From Streptomyces smaragdinus (GTDB taxonomy: Bacteria; Actinomycetota; Actinomycetes; Streptomycetales; Streptomycetaceae): 64,000 nt of DNA. The position numbers were made by a program, and so were the translations under genes. The notes under the pieces are model-generated. The model ran no database searches. It saw only the letters and a program-made list of their open reading frames with translations, and was not told where the DNA came from. Shown in pieces: positions 35,371 to 43,832 of this stretch. The number at the start of each line of letters is the position of its first letter. Within the stretch, counting starts at the first letter, position 1. The stretch is taken from assembly GCF_009604385.1 (NCBI RefSeq), contig NZ_WEGJ01000032.1:1-64000 (forward strand). Reading direction: 5' to 3'.

Positions 35371-36237
35371 GTGACCTCCACGACCTCCCCCCCGCTGCGT
35401 TTCCTCAAGGGCCACGGCACCGAGAACGACTTCGTGATCGTTCCCGACCCCGACGGCCTGATCGACCTGTCGCCCGCCGCCGTCGCCCGGCTGTGCGACC
35501 GGCGGGCCGGTATCGGCGCGGACGGGGTGCTGCGGGTCGTACGTTCCGCCGCGCACCCCGAGGCGCGGGGGATGGCGGACGAGGCCGAGTGGTTCATGGA
35601 CTACCGCAACGCCGACGGATCGATCGCCGAGATGTGCGGCAACGGCGTCCGGGTCTTCGCCCGCTATCTGCAGCGGGCGGGCCATGCGGAGGCCGGTGAG
35701 CTGGCGGTCGCGACCCGGGCCGGGGTGCGGCGGGTGCATCTGGCGAAGGACGGCGACGTCACCGTGCGGATGGGCGCCGCGACGCTGCCGGACGGTGAGG
35801 TCACCGTGTCGGTGGACGGCCGCTCGTGGCCGGCCCGCAACGTGGGCATGGGCAATCCGCACGCGGTGGCCTTCGTGGCGGACCTGGCGGACGCCGGGAA
35901 GCTGTACGACGCCCCCGGGTACTCCCCCGCCGGCGCCTATCCGGACGGTGTGAACGTGGAGTTCGTCGTGGACCGCGGTCCGCGCCACGTGGCGATGCGG
36001 GTGCACGAACGGGGCTCCGGCGAGACCCGCTCCTGCGGTACGGGGGCCTGCGCGGTGATGGTCGCCGCCGCCCGCCGCGACGGCGTCGACCCGGCGGTCA
36101 CCGGGCGGCCCGAGACGTACACCGTCGATGTCCCGGGCGGACGTCTGGTCGTCACCGAGCATCCGGACGGCACCGTCGAGATGACCGGACCGGCGGTGAT
36201 CCTCGCCGAGGGCACCACGGTCGCCGGCTGGCTGTAG
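35371..36237 (+). CDS. dapF: Diaminopimelate epimerase
   Basis: 288 residues. Catalytic Cys pair in MCGNG (about residue 89) and SCGTGAC (about 221), with NADGS and GMGNPHAVAF substrate loops. It converts LL- to meso-diaminopimelate for lysine and cell wall (streptomycete peptidoglycan itself uses the LL form, so the lysine branch is likely its main use). GTG 35371 follows TACGAT (35358-35363) by 7 bases: leaderless. Confidence 0.96.
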   Translation: MTSTTSPPLRFLKGHGTENDFVIVPDPDGLIDLSPAAVARLCDRRAGIGADGVLRVVRSAAHPEARGMADEAEWFMDYRNADGSIAEMCGNGVRVFARYLQRAGHAEAGELAVATRAGVRRVHLAKDGDVTVRMGAATLPDGEVTVSVDGRSWPARNVGMGNPHAVAFVADLADAGKLYDAPGYSPAGAYPDGVNVEFVVDRGPRHVAMRVHERGSGETRSCGTGACAVMVAAARRDGVDPAVTGRPETYTVDVPGGRLVVTEHPDGTVEMTGPAVILAEGTTVAGWL

Positions 36238-36439
36238 CGCCCTCGCGGCGCGCTCCGTCGTCCGCCCCGGCCGCCGTCCCACGAACGGGTGACAGCCGCC
36301 GGGCTCCGCCGGAGCTCCGTCGCCGTGCGTGATGAGGTCGGTACCATCAATCACCGGCACCGGGGTCGTCCCCCGCGGAACGGGCGGCCGTCGCCGCCGC
36401 GGACCGCATCGGCCGGTCGGACTGCCGGAGGTGCCCCCC

Positions 36440-38578
36440 TTGAGCGCAGAGGCCAGCGCGGACGCCGTGGATCCCGCCCCGTCCAGAGGCGGCAGACGCG
36501 GACTCCCCCGGCTCGATCTGCGGCGGATCGGCCGCGCGGCGGCGCTGATCGGTACCGGCGGGCGTGACCGGCTGCCGGACGCCCTGGAGCATGTGGCGAA
36601 GACCCATCGCTCGTACTTCCCGGACGCCGACACGGCCGTCCTGGCCCGCGCCTACGCGCTGGCGGAGGAGTCGCACCGGGGGCAGACGCGCAAGGCCGGC
36701 GGCCCGTTCATCACCCATCCGCTCGCCGTCACCCTGATCCTCGCCGAACTGGGCGCGGAAACCATGACGTTGACCGCCTCCCTGCTGCACGACACGGTCG
36801 AGGACACGGACGTCACGCTGGAGCAGGTCGAGGCGGAGTTCGGCGCGGGGGTGCGCTATCTCGTCGACGGCGTCACCAAGCTGGAGAAGGTCGACTACGG
36901 GGCTGCGGCCGAGCCGGAGACGTTCCGCAAGATGCTGGTGGCGACCGGCAGCGACGTGCGGGTGATGGCCATCAAGCTCGCCGACCGGCTGCACAACATG
37001 CGCACCCTGGGGGTGATGCGCCGGGAGAAGCAGGTGCGCATCGCGACGGTGACCCGGGACGTGCTCATCCCGCTGGCCGAGCGGCTGGGCGTACAGACGC
37101 TGAAGACGGAGCTGGAGGACCTGGTCTTCGCCGTCCTGCATCCCGAGGAGTACGCGTCCACCCGCGACCTGGTGCTGGCGCACCACGCCGCGCCCGACCC
37201 GCTGGAGCGGACGGCGGACGAGCTGCGCACGCTGCTGCGGGAGGCGGACATCGCCGCCGAGGTGCTGGTGCGGCCCCGGCACGTGGTGTCCGTGCACCGG
37301 GCGCTGCTGCGGCGCGGCGCGCTGAGCGGCGCCGACTACGCGCGGTTACTCGTGCTCGTGCCGGAGGACGCGGACTGCTACGCCGTGCTGGGGGAGCTGC
37401 ACACCTGTTTCACGCCGGTGATCTCGGAGTTCAAGGACTTCATCGCCGTGCCGAAGTACAACCTGTACCAGTCGCTGCACACAGCGGTCGCCGAGTCGCG
37501 CGGGCTGGTCGTGGAGACGCTCGTCCGCACCCACCGGATGCACCGGGTCGCGGAGGCGGGGGTGATCGCCCTCGGCAGCCCCGACGGCGGCGGCGGGCCG
37601 GTCGGCGAGTGGCTGCGGCGGCTGCTGGACTGGCAGCGGGCGGCGCCCGACCCGGACACCTTCTGGACGGCGCTGCGCGAGGACCTCGCGCCCGACCGGG
37701 AGATCACGGTGTTCTCCGACCGCGGCACGGTGCTGCGGCTGGCGGAGGGGGCAACCTGCGTGGACGCCGCGTACGCCGCGCACGGGGAGGACGCGCACGC
37801 GTGCGTGGGCGCGCGCGTGAACGGCCGGCTCGCCGGTATGGGGACCGCGCTGGCGGACGGCGACACCCTGCATCTGCTGCTGTCCCCCGAGCCGGAATCC
37901 GAACCGGGATCCCCCGAGCCCGCCTCGGGTCCCTCCCCGGAGTGGCTGGAGCACGCCCAGACGCCCGCCGCGCGGATCTCCATCACCCGGTGGCTCGCCG
38001 CTCACCCCACCGCGCCGGACGCCGACCGGCACCCCACCCGCATCCCCCCGCCGCCGGCCGCCGTCCCCCCGGACCCGGGCCCCGCCGGCCGGGAGCCCGC
38101 CGTCGCGGACCTCCCCGGGGCGGCCGTCCGCCTCGCGCGCTGCTGTACGCCCGTACCGCCGGACGCGGTGACCGGTTTCGAGGTGCGCGGCGGCGCGGTG
38201 GCGGTGCACCGGGTGCAGTGCTCGACGGTGACCCGGATGACGACGGCCGGCCGTGAGCCGGTGGCGGTGCGGTGGCGCGACGGGGAGGCGGACCTGCGGG
38301 TGACGCTGTACGCGGAGGCGTTCGTCCGCGCGCATCTGCTGGCGGACCTGACGGAGGCCATCGCGGCGGAGGGCGCGGCGATCGTGGCGGCGGACGTCGA
38401 GCCGCCGCGCGAGCAGCGGGTGCGGCACACGTACACCGTGCGGCTGCGCGACCCGGCGCGGCTGCAGACGCTCATGCGGGCCATGCGCCGGGTCCCGGGG
38501 GTGTACGACGTGTCGCGGGCACAGTGCGCGGCCGGGCCGGGGGCGCCGCCGCGCGGGGTGCGGTCGCGGCTGCGGTGA
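36440..38578 (+). CDS. rshA: RelA/SpoT homologue with intact hydrolase and divergent synthetase (RshA-like)
   Basis: 712 residues. The HD hydrolase domain is intact: FITHPLAV, LLHDTVEDTD (about 110-125) and IKLADRLHNMRTL. The (p)ppGpp synthetase domain is altered: RPKHxxSIYRK reads RPRHVVSVHRA, the RFKD motif reads EFKD, PKANGYQS reads PKYNLYQS, and VEVQIRT reads VETLVRT. TGS-like and ACT domains follow, joined by a Pro-rich linker near 545-570. TTG 36440 has CCGGAGG 8 bases upstream. It may act mainly as a hydrolase. Named after SCO5794. Confidence 0.85.
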   Translation: MSAEASADAVDPAPSRGGRRGLPRLDLRRIGRAAALIGTGGRDRLPDALEHVAKTHRSYFPDADTAVLARAYALAEESHRGQTRKAGGPFITHPLAVTLILAELGAETMTLTASLLHDTVEDTDVTLEQVEAEFGAGVRYLVDGVTKLEKVDYGAAAEPETFRKMLVATGSDVRVMAIKLADRLHNMRTLGVMRREKQVRIATVTRDVLIPLAERLGVQTLKTELEDLVFAVLHPEEYASTRDLVLAHHAAPDPLERTADELRTLLREADIAAEVLVRPRHVVSVHRALLRRGALSGADYARLLVLVPEDADCYAVLGELHTCFTPVISEFKDFIAVPKYNLYQSLHTAVAESRGLVVETLVRTHRMHRVAEAGVIALGSPDGGGGPVGEWLRRLLDWQRAAPDPDTFWTALREDLAPDREITVFSDRGTVLRLAEGATCVDAAYAAHGEDAHACVGARVNGRLAGMGTALADGDTLHLLLSPEPESEPGSPEPASGPSPEWLEHAQTPAARISITRWLAAHPTAPDADRHPTRIPPPPAAVPPDPGPAGREPAVADLPGAAVRLARCCTPVPPDAVTGFEVRGGAVAVHRVQCSTVTRMTTAGREPVAVRWRDGEADLRVTLYAEAFVRAHLLADLTEAIAAEGAAIVAADVEPPREQRVRHTYTVRLRDPARLQTLMRAMRRVPGVYDVSRAQCAAGPGAPPRGVRSRLR

Positions 38579-38585
38579 GTGCGGG

Positions 38586-39581
38586 TCAGGGCTTCTCGTC
38601 GCGGTAGTACCGCTGGGCGCCCTCGTGCAGCTCCAGGGGGTCGGTGAAGACGGCGGTGCGCTGGTCGACCAGCTGGGCGGCGTGGACCCGCCGGGCGATC
38701 TCGTCGCGCTGGCCTATCACCTCGCGGGTGATCGCCTCCGTGATGTCCGAGTCGGCCCCGGCGGTGGTGATCAGCAGGTTCGCCACCGCGATCGTCGACA
38801 CCGCCTTCGCGTTGCGCAGGGCCGGATAGGCGTCGGCGGGCATCACGGCGGAGCGGTAATAGTGCGCGGACTCGCTCTGCTTGTGCAGCGGGCCGAGGAG
38901 GTTGTTCAGCGGCACGAACCGGATCCGGGTGCGATTGCCGAGTTCCGTCACCGCCGCGGTGGGAAGACCCCCGGACCAGAAGAAGGCGTCGAGGCGTCGC
39001 TCCTGCAGCTGCTCCGTCATCGTGCCGATGGGCACCCGTACGGCGTCGAGGTCGCGGTTCATGTCGAGCTCGGCGGCCTGCAGCAGCCGGCGGGCGATGA
39101 GCTGCACACCGGACTTGTCCTGGCCCACGCCGACCCGCTTGCCCGCCAGGTCCTGCGCCCGGTGGATGTCCGAGCCGGCGGGCACCACCAGCTGGATGTA
39201 GTCGTCGTACAGCCGGGCGAGGGCCCGCAGGTCGCCGTAGCCGGGCTCCTCGTCGGCCTGGTACTGGGCGACGGCGTCGGCGGCGGCGATCGCGAAGTCC
39301 GCGCGGCCGCCCGCGACCTTCTGCACGTTGTCGACGGAGCCCTCGCTGGACACCAGCCGGACGTCGAGCCCGGGGAAGTCCTCGCTGATGCCCCCCTCGA
39401 GCAGTTCGCCGTACTTGGCGTACACCCCGTGCCCCACGCCCGTGGCGAAGGTCACCTTCCCCCTGGGGCGGGTGCCGCCGCCGGGCAGCAGCCACCACAG
39501 CAGCAGGGCGAGCGCGACGACGGCCGCCGCCACCGCGCGGATCGCGCGACGACGGCCGGTGCCGGTCGGGGACGTAAGCAT
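38586..39581 (-). CDS. TAXI-family solute-binding protein without transporter partners
   Basis: 331 residues. An N-terminal membrane anchor (AIRAVAAAVVALALLLWWLL) is followed by the TAXI fold: VTFATGVGHGVYAKYGELL, ADFAIAAADAVAQY, AGKRVGVGQDKSGVQLIA and DAFFWSGGLP. These proteins capture small acids for TRAP transporters. No TRAP membrane subunit (DctQ/M) or sensor kinase is adjacent, and the gene is flanked by rshA (convergent, 7-base gap) and miaB (divergent). It may serve a distant transporter or a sensing role. Confidence 0.85.
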   Translation of the reverse strand: MLTSPTGTGRRRAIRAVAAAVVALALLLWWLLPGGGTRPRGKVTFATGVGHGVYAKYGELLEGGISEDFPGLDVRLVSSEGSVDNVQKVAGGRADFAIAAADAVAQYQADEEPGYGDLRALARLYDDYIQLVVPAGSDIHRAQDLAGKRVGVGQDKSGVQLIARRLLQAAELDMNRDLDAVRVPIGTMTEQLQERRLDAFFWSGGLPTAAVTELGNRTRIRFVPLNNLLGPLHKQSESAHYYRSAVMPADAYPALRNAKAVSTIAVANLLITTAGADSDITEAITREVIGQRDEIARRVHAAQLVDQRTAVFTDPLELHEGAQRYYRDEKP

Positions 39582-39718
39582 GCAAGGGATCGTAATGCGG
39601 GTGCCGCCGGAAGCGGGGTGACCGTTCGGAATGGATCTGCCGCCCGGAGCCTTAAACTGGACACTCGGCCGCCCTCTGACGTCAGCCCGCGGCCTTCAGG
39701 CACCCTGACCCCGTTTGG

Positions 39719-41218
39719 ATGATCACTGGCATGTCGGAGCAGCTCCAGCGCACGTACACGGTCAAGACCCACGGCTGTCAGATGAACGTTCATGACAGCG
39801 AGCGGATGGCGGGCCTGCTGGAGGCCGCCGGCTACGTCCGCGCGCCGAAGGACGCCGATGTGGCGGACGTGGTGGTCTTCAACACCTGCGCGGTGCGGGA
39901 GAACGCCGACAACAAGCTGTACGGCAATCTGGGGCAGCTGGCGCCGCAGAAGGCCGCCCACCCCGGGATGCAGATCGCGGTGGGCGGCTGCCTCGCGCAG
40001 AAGGACCGCGACACCATCGTGAAGCGGGCGCCGTGGGTCGACGTGGTGTTCGGCACGCACAACGTGGGAAAGCTGCCCGTCCTGCTGGAGCGGGCGCGCC
40101 TGGCGCGCGAGGCGCAGGTCGAGATCGCCGAGTCGCTGGAGGCGTTCCCCTCCACGCTGCCGACGCGGCGCGAGTCGGCGTACGCGGCCTGGGTGTCGAT
40201 CTCCGTGGGGTGCAACAACACCTGCACGTTCTGCATCGTGCCGGCGCTGCGCGGCAAGGAGAAGGACCGCCGGCCCGGCGACATCCTCGCCGAGGTCGAG
40301 GCGCTGGTCGCCGAGGGCGTCTCGGAGATCACCCTGCTGGGGCAGAACGTCAACGCGTACGGGTCCGACATCGGTGACCGGCAGGCGTTCGGCAAGCTGC
40401 TGCGGGCGTGCGGGTCGGTCGAGGGGCTCGAGCGGGTGCGGTTCACCTCCCCGCATCCGAAGGACTTCACGGACGACGTGATCGAGGCGATGGCGCAGAC
40501 GCCGAACGTGATGCATCAGCTGCACATGCCGCTGCAGTCGGGCTCCGACACCGTGCTGAGGGCGATGCGGCGGTCGTACCGGCAGGAGCGGTATCTCGGG
40601 ATCATCGAGAAGGTGCGGGCGGCGATGCCGGACGCCGCGATCTCGACGGACATCATCGTGGGCTTCCCCGGGGAGACCGAGGAGGACTTCGAGCAGACGC
40701 TGCACGTGGTGCGGGAGGCCCGGTTCGCGCAGGCGTACACCTTCCAGTACTCGAAGCGGCCGGGGACGCCGGCGGCCTCGATGGACGGTCAGATTCCGAA
40801 GGCCGTCGTGCAGGAGCGGTACGACCGGCTGGTGGCGCTGCAGGAGGAGATCTCCTGGGCGGAGAACAAGAAGCAGGTCGGGCGGGTCGTCGAGGTGATG
40901 GTCGCCGAGGGCGAGGGGCGCAAGGACGACGCGACGCGGCGGTTGTCCGGGCGGGCGCCCGACAACCGGCTGGTTCATTTCGCGCGGCCGTCGTCGCCGG
41001 TGCGGCCCGGGGACATGGTCACCGTCGCGGTGACGTATGCGGCGCCGCATCATCTCCTGGCGGAGGGTGAGGCGTTGGCCGTGCGGCGGACGCGGTCGGG
41101 GGACGCCTGGGAGGCGCGGACGGCCGCGCCCCGGTCGCAGGGCGTGATGCTGGGGTTGCCTACCGTGGGGGTTCCTGCGGCATCCGCCGAGCCCGCCGGA
41201 GGGTGTTCCGTCTCCTGA
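39719..41218 (+). CDS. miaB: tRNA-2-methylthio-N6-dimethylallyladenosine synthase
   Basis: 499 residues. N-terminal cluster cysteines in THGCQMN, FNTCAVRENA and VGGCLAQ; radical SAM CNNTCTFC near residue 160; C-terminal TRAM domain. It methylthiolates i6A37 made by MiaA. No clear ribosome site is seen; ATG 39719 or 39731 could be used. In actinobacteria miaB usually lies in the miaA-dapF neighbourhood, as it does here within 6 kb. Confidence 0.95.
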   Translation: MITGMSEQLQRTYTVKTHGCQMNVHDSERMAGLLEAAGYVRAPKDADVADVVVFNTCAVRENADNKLYGNLGQLAPQKAAHPGMQIAVGGCLAQKDRDTIVKRAPWVDVVFGTHNVGKLPVLLERARLAREAQVEIAESLEAFPSTLPTRRESAYAAWVSISVGCNNTCTFCIVPALRGKEKDRRPGDILAEVEALVAEGVSEITLLGQNVNAYGSDIGDRQAFGKLLRACGSVEGLERVRFTSPHPKDFTDDVIEAMAQTPNVMHQLHMPLQSGSDTVLRAMRRSYRQERYLGIIEKVRAAMPDAAISTDIIVGFPGETEEDFEQTLHVVREARFAQAYTFQYSKRPGTPAASMDGQIPKAVVQERYDRLVALQEEISWAENKKQVGRVVEVMVAEGEGRKDDATRRLSGRAPDNRLVHFARPSSPVRPGDMVTVAVTYAAPHHLLAEGEALAVRRTRSGDAWEARTAAPRSQGVMLGLPTVGVPAASAEPAGGCSVS

Positions 41219-41376
41219 CGGAGGTGCGGTCGCGCCAGCGCCTGCGGCGCGTTTCGGCGCTTCGCGCGAAGTCCTCAAACGCCGGACGGGCTGGAATTGG
41301 GTCCTTTTGGCGCCAGGATGCCGGGATTTCTCCGGACTTGCCGGACAACTCTGCCGGAGGGACCCCTGCCCCGTGT
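41219..41376. repeat. Probable dispersed Streptomyces intergenic repeat
   Basis: The gap between convergent miaB and acetyltransferase genes contains a cluster ending with TCCTCAAACGCCGGACGGGC (41270-41289), preceded by GCGCCTGCGGCGCG-like inverted sequence. From memory, the CAAACGCCGGACGGGCTG core recurs in intergenic regions of many streptomycetes. The rest of the gap shows nothing else. Confidence 0.5.
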
Positions 41377-42150
41377 CTACGCCTCCCCGTACACGTACGG
41401 CGTCGTCGTCGACAGACGGGTGAAGCCCAGGCGCGTCAGGATCGGTTCGCTCGTCGGGAGCGCGTCCACCTGCAGGTAGCGGTATCCCCGCGAGGAAGCG
41501 ATCCGCGTGCGGTACGCCACCAGTGCGCGGTAGAGGCCCCTCCCCCGCCAGGCCGGGATCGTGCCGCCTCCCCACAGGCCCGCGAAGTCGCGGTCCGGGG
41601 GGAGTTCCAGACGAGCCGAGCTGAGCGGGACGCCGTCTGCCACCGCGACCACCGCCGGCGGTGTGGACGGGGACTCGGCGAGCTGGGTCAGGAGCTGGTG
41701 GCGCAGGGCGTCCCCCGGGGTGCCGAAGGCAGCCTCGCGGACCCTGACGGCCAGCTCCACGGTCGCCGCGTCGGTGACCGGAAGCAGCTCGACGCCGGGC
41801 GGCACCGGCACCTCCGTGGGCAGCGCCGAGGTCTCCGCGACCAGCAGGGCCTCCGCCGGCTCCGGGACGAATCCCGCCGCCCGCAGCCGGTTCGCGAGGT
41901 CCCGCGGGGCGTCGTGGGCGTACAGCTTCCACTCGAACGGCAGGCCCCGCGCGGCGTAGTGCGCCACCTGGGCGGCTATCTCCGCGTCGGCGGTCTCCGC
42001 CGTGAGGTCCGACCACAGCACCCCGTTCCAGTCCCCCTGACCGCCCGTCTGGCGGACCACGGTCGCGCTCCGGTCCACGCGCACGCCGGGAGCGGTCGGC
42101 GGGGCTTCGCGGCGCATCTGGGCGTCGTACAGCGACAGCAAGGTGCTCAT
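41377..42150 (-). CDS. GNAT-family N-acetyltransferase
   Basis: 257 residues. The C-terminal GNAT domain has LWGGGTIPAWRGRGLYRALV (about 195-215), with the acetyl-CoA loop RGRG, and ends RYLQVDALPTSEPILTRLGF. The N-terminal half (residues 1-110) is a less conserved GNAT-like domain. ATG 42150 with a GGAGA site. It is downstream of hflX but separated by a strong terminator. Substrate unknown. Confidence 0.85.
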   Translation of the reverse strand: MSTLLSLYDAQMRREAPPTAPGVRVDRSATVVRQTGGQGDWNGVLWSDLTAETADAEIAAQVAHYAARGLPFEWKLYAHDAPRDLANRLRAAGFVPEPAEALLVAETSALPTEVPVPPGVELLPVTDAATVELAVRVREAAFGTPGDALRHQLLTQLAESPSTPPAVVAVADGVPLSSARLELPPDRDFAGLWGGGTIPAWRGRGLYRALVAYRTRIASSRGYRYLQVDALPTSEPILTRLGFTRLSTTTPYVYGEA

Positions 42151-42165
42151 GGGGTCTCCACAACG

Positions 42166-42197
42166 ACGAGGCCCCGCCCGCGGCGGGCGGGGCTCGT
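42166..42197 (-). terminator. Terminator downstream of hflX
   Basis: ACGAG and CCCCGCCCG pair with CGGGCGGGG and CTCGT around a 3-base loop with one bulged G: a 14-pair stem between hflX and the acetyltransferase gene. Confidence 0.75.
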
Positions 42198-42220
42198 ACC
42201 GAACGAACCGGACAGGGTGC

Positions 42221-43684
42221 TCAGGCGGCGAACGGCTCCAGCTCCGCCGCCAGTTCCTCGTGGACACGGGCCTTCAGCATCGTGCCCTCCGCGGTGTGCT
42301 CCTCGGAGAGGACCTCGCCCTCGGCATGCACCCGCGAGACCAGACCGCCGTGCGTGTACGGCACGACGGCCGTCAGCTCGATCCGCGGCCGCGGCAGCTC
42401 CTCGTCGATCATGGCGAGCAGCTCGGGGATCCCCTGGCCGGTACGGGCGGACACCGCGATCGCGTGCTTCTCGATCCGCAGCAGCCGCGCCATGACGTGC
42501 GGGTCGGCCGCGTCCGCCTTGTTGATCACGACGATCTCGGGCACGTCCTGCGCCCCGACGTCGCGGATCACCTCACGGACGGCGGCGAGCTGCTCCTCCG
42601 GGTCGGGGTGCGAGCCGTCGACCACGTGCAGGATCAGGTCGGAGTCGCCGACCTCCTCCATCGTGGAGCGGAACGCCTCGACCAGGTGGTGCGGCAGATG
42701 CCGGACGAATCCGACGGTGTCGGCGAGGGTGTAGACCCGCCCGGTGGGCGTCTCCGCCCGGCGGACCGTCGGGTCGAGGGTGGCGAACAGCGCGTTCTCC
42801 ACCAGAACGCCCGCGCCGGTGAGCCGGTTGAGCAGCGAGGACTTGCCCGCGTTGGTGTAGCCGGCGATGGCGACGGAGGGCACCTTGTGCCGCCGGCGCT
42901 CCTGGCGCTTGATCTCGCGGCCGGTCTTCATGTCCGCGATCTCCCGGCGCATCTTCGCCATCTTCTCGCGGATCCGCCGCCGGTCCGTCTCGATCTTGGT
43001 CTCACCGGGACCACGGGTGGCCAGGCCGCCGCCCTTGCCGCCGCCCATCTGGCGGGACAGGGACTGACCCCAGCCGCGCAGCCGCGGCAGCATGTACTGC
43101 ATCTGGGCCAGCGCCACCTGCGCCTTGCCCTCACGGGACTTGGCGTGCTGGGCGAAGATGTCGAGGATCAGGGCGGTCCGGTCGATCACCTTGACCTTGA
43201 CGACGTCCTCGAGGTGGATGAGCTGGCCTGGGCTCAGCTCACCGTCGCACACGACGGTGTCGGCGCCGGACTCCAGGACGATGTCCCGCAGCTCGGCAGC
43301 CTTGCCGGAGCCGATGAACGTCGCCGGGTCGGGCTTGTCGCGCCGCTGGACCAGGCCGTCGAGGACCAGCGCGCCGGCCGTCTCGGCGAGCGCGGCGAGC
43401 TCCGCGAGGGAGTTGTCAGCGTCCTGTGCGGTGCCGGACGTCCACACGCCGACGAGTACGACGCGCTCCAGGCGGAGCTGCCGGTACTCGACCTCGGTGA
43501 CGTCCTCGAGCTCGGTGGACAGACCGGCCACGCGGCGCAGCGCCGCGCGCTCCTCGCGCTCGAACTGCTCGCCGTCCCTGCTGTCGTCTCCGAGACTCCA
43601 GGCCGCGTCCTCTTCCATCAGGGCGTCGGCTCGGTTCGTCTCGAGGCGCTGGTCGTCCTGGGGAAGGGAAGAAGGGGAGGTCAA
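42221..43684 (-). CDS. hflX: GTPase HflX
   Basis: 487 residues. The HflX-specific N-terminal domain includes LVQRRDKPDPATFIGSGKA and the glycine-rich LSRQMGGGKGGGLATRGPGE loop. The G domain has GYTNAGKSSLLN (G1, about 285), DTVGF (G3) and NKAD (G4). HflX binds the ribosomal large subunit and rescues stalled or heat-damaged ribosomes. The start is TTG 43684, with AAGGA 5 bases upstream. Confidence 0.95.
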   Translation of the reverse strand: MTSPSSLPQDDQRLETNRADALMEEDAAWSLGDDSRDGEQFEREERAALRRVAGLSTELEDVTEVEYRQLRLERVVLVGVWTSGTAQDADNSLAELAALAETAGALVLDGLVQRRDKPDPATFIGSGKAAELRDIVLESGADTVVCDGELSPGQLIHLEDVVKVKVIDRTALILDIFAQHAKSREGKAQVALAQMQYMLPRLRGWGQSLSRQMGGGKGGGLATRGPGETKIETDRRRIREKMAKMRREIADMKTGREIKRQERRRHKVPSVAIAGYTNAGKSSLLNRLTGAGVLVENALFATLDPTVRRAETPTGRVYTLADTVGFVRHLPHHLVEAFRSTMEEVGDSDLILHVVDGSHPDPEEQLAAVREVIRDVGAQDVPEIVVINKADAADPHVMARLLRIEKHAIAVSARTGQGIPELLAMIDEELPRPRIELTAVVPYTHGGLVSRVHAEGEVLSEEHTAEGTMLKARVHEELAAELEPFAA

Positions 43685-43832
43685 TCGGATCCTTACGTTG
43701 GAATGGATACTTCGGGTACAGCCGAAGCTGCTCCGTCGGATGAAACGCTTCGCCGGTGCGGAGGATTCCCCTCCGCCGGCCGCGCCGCCGACCTGACGAT
43801 GGTCCCATGCCGCCGCACGGCCGTCACCCGTA

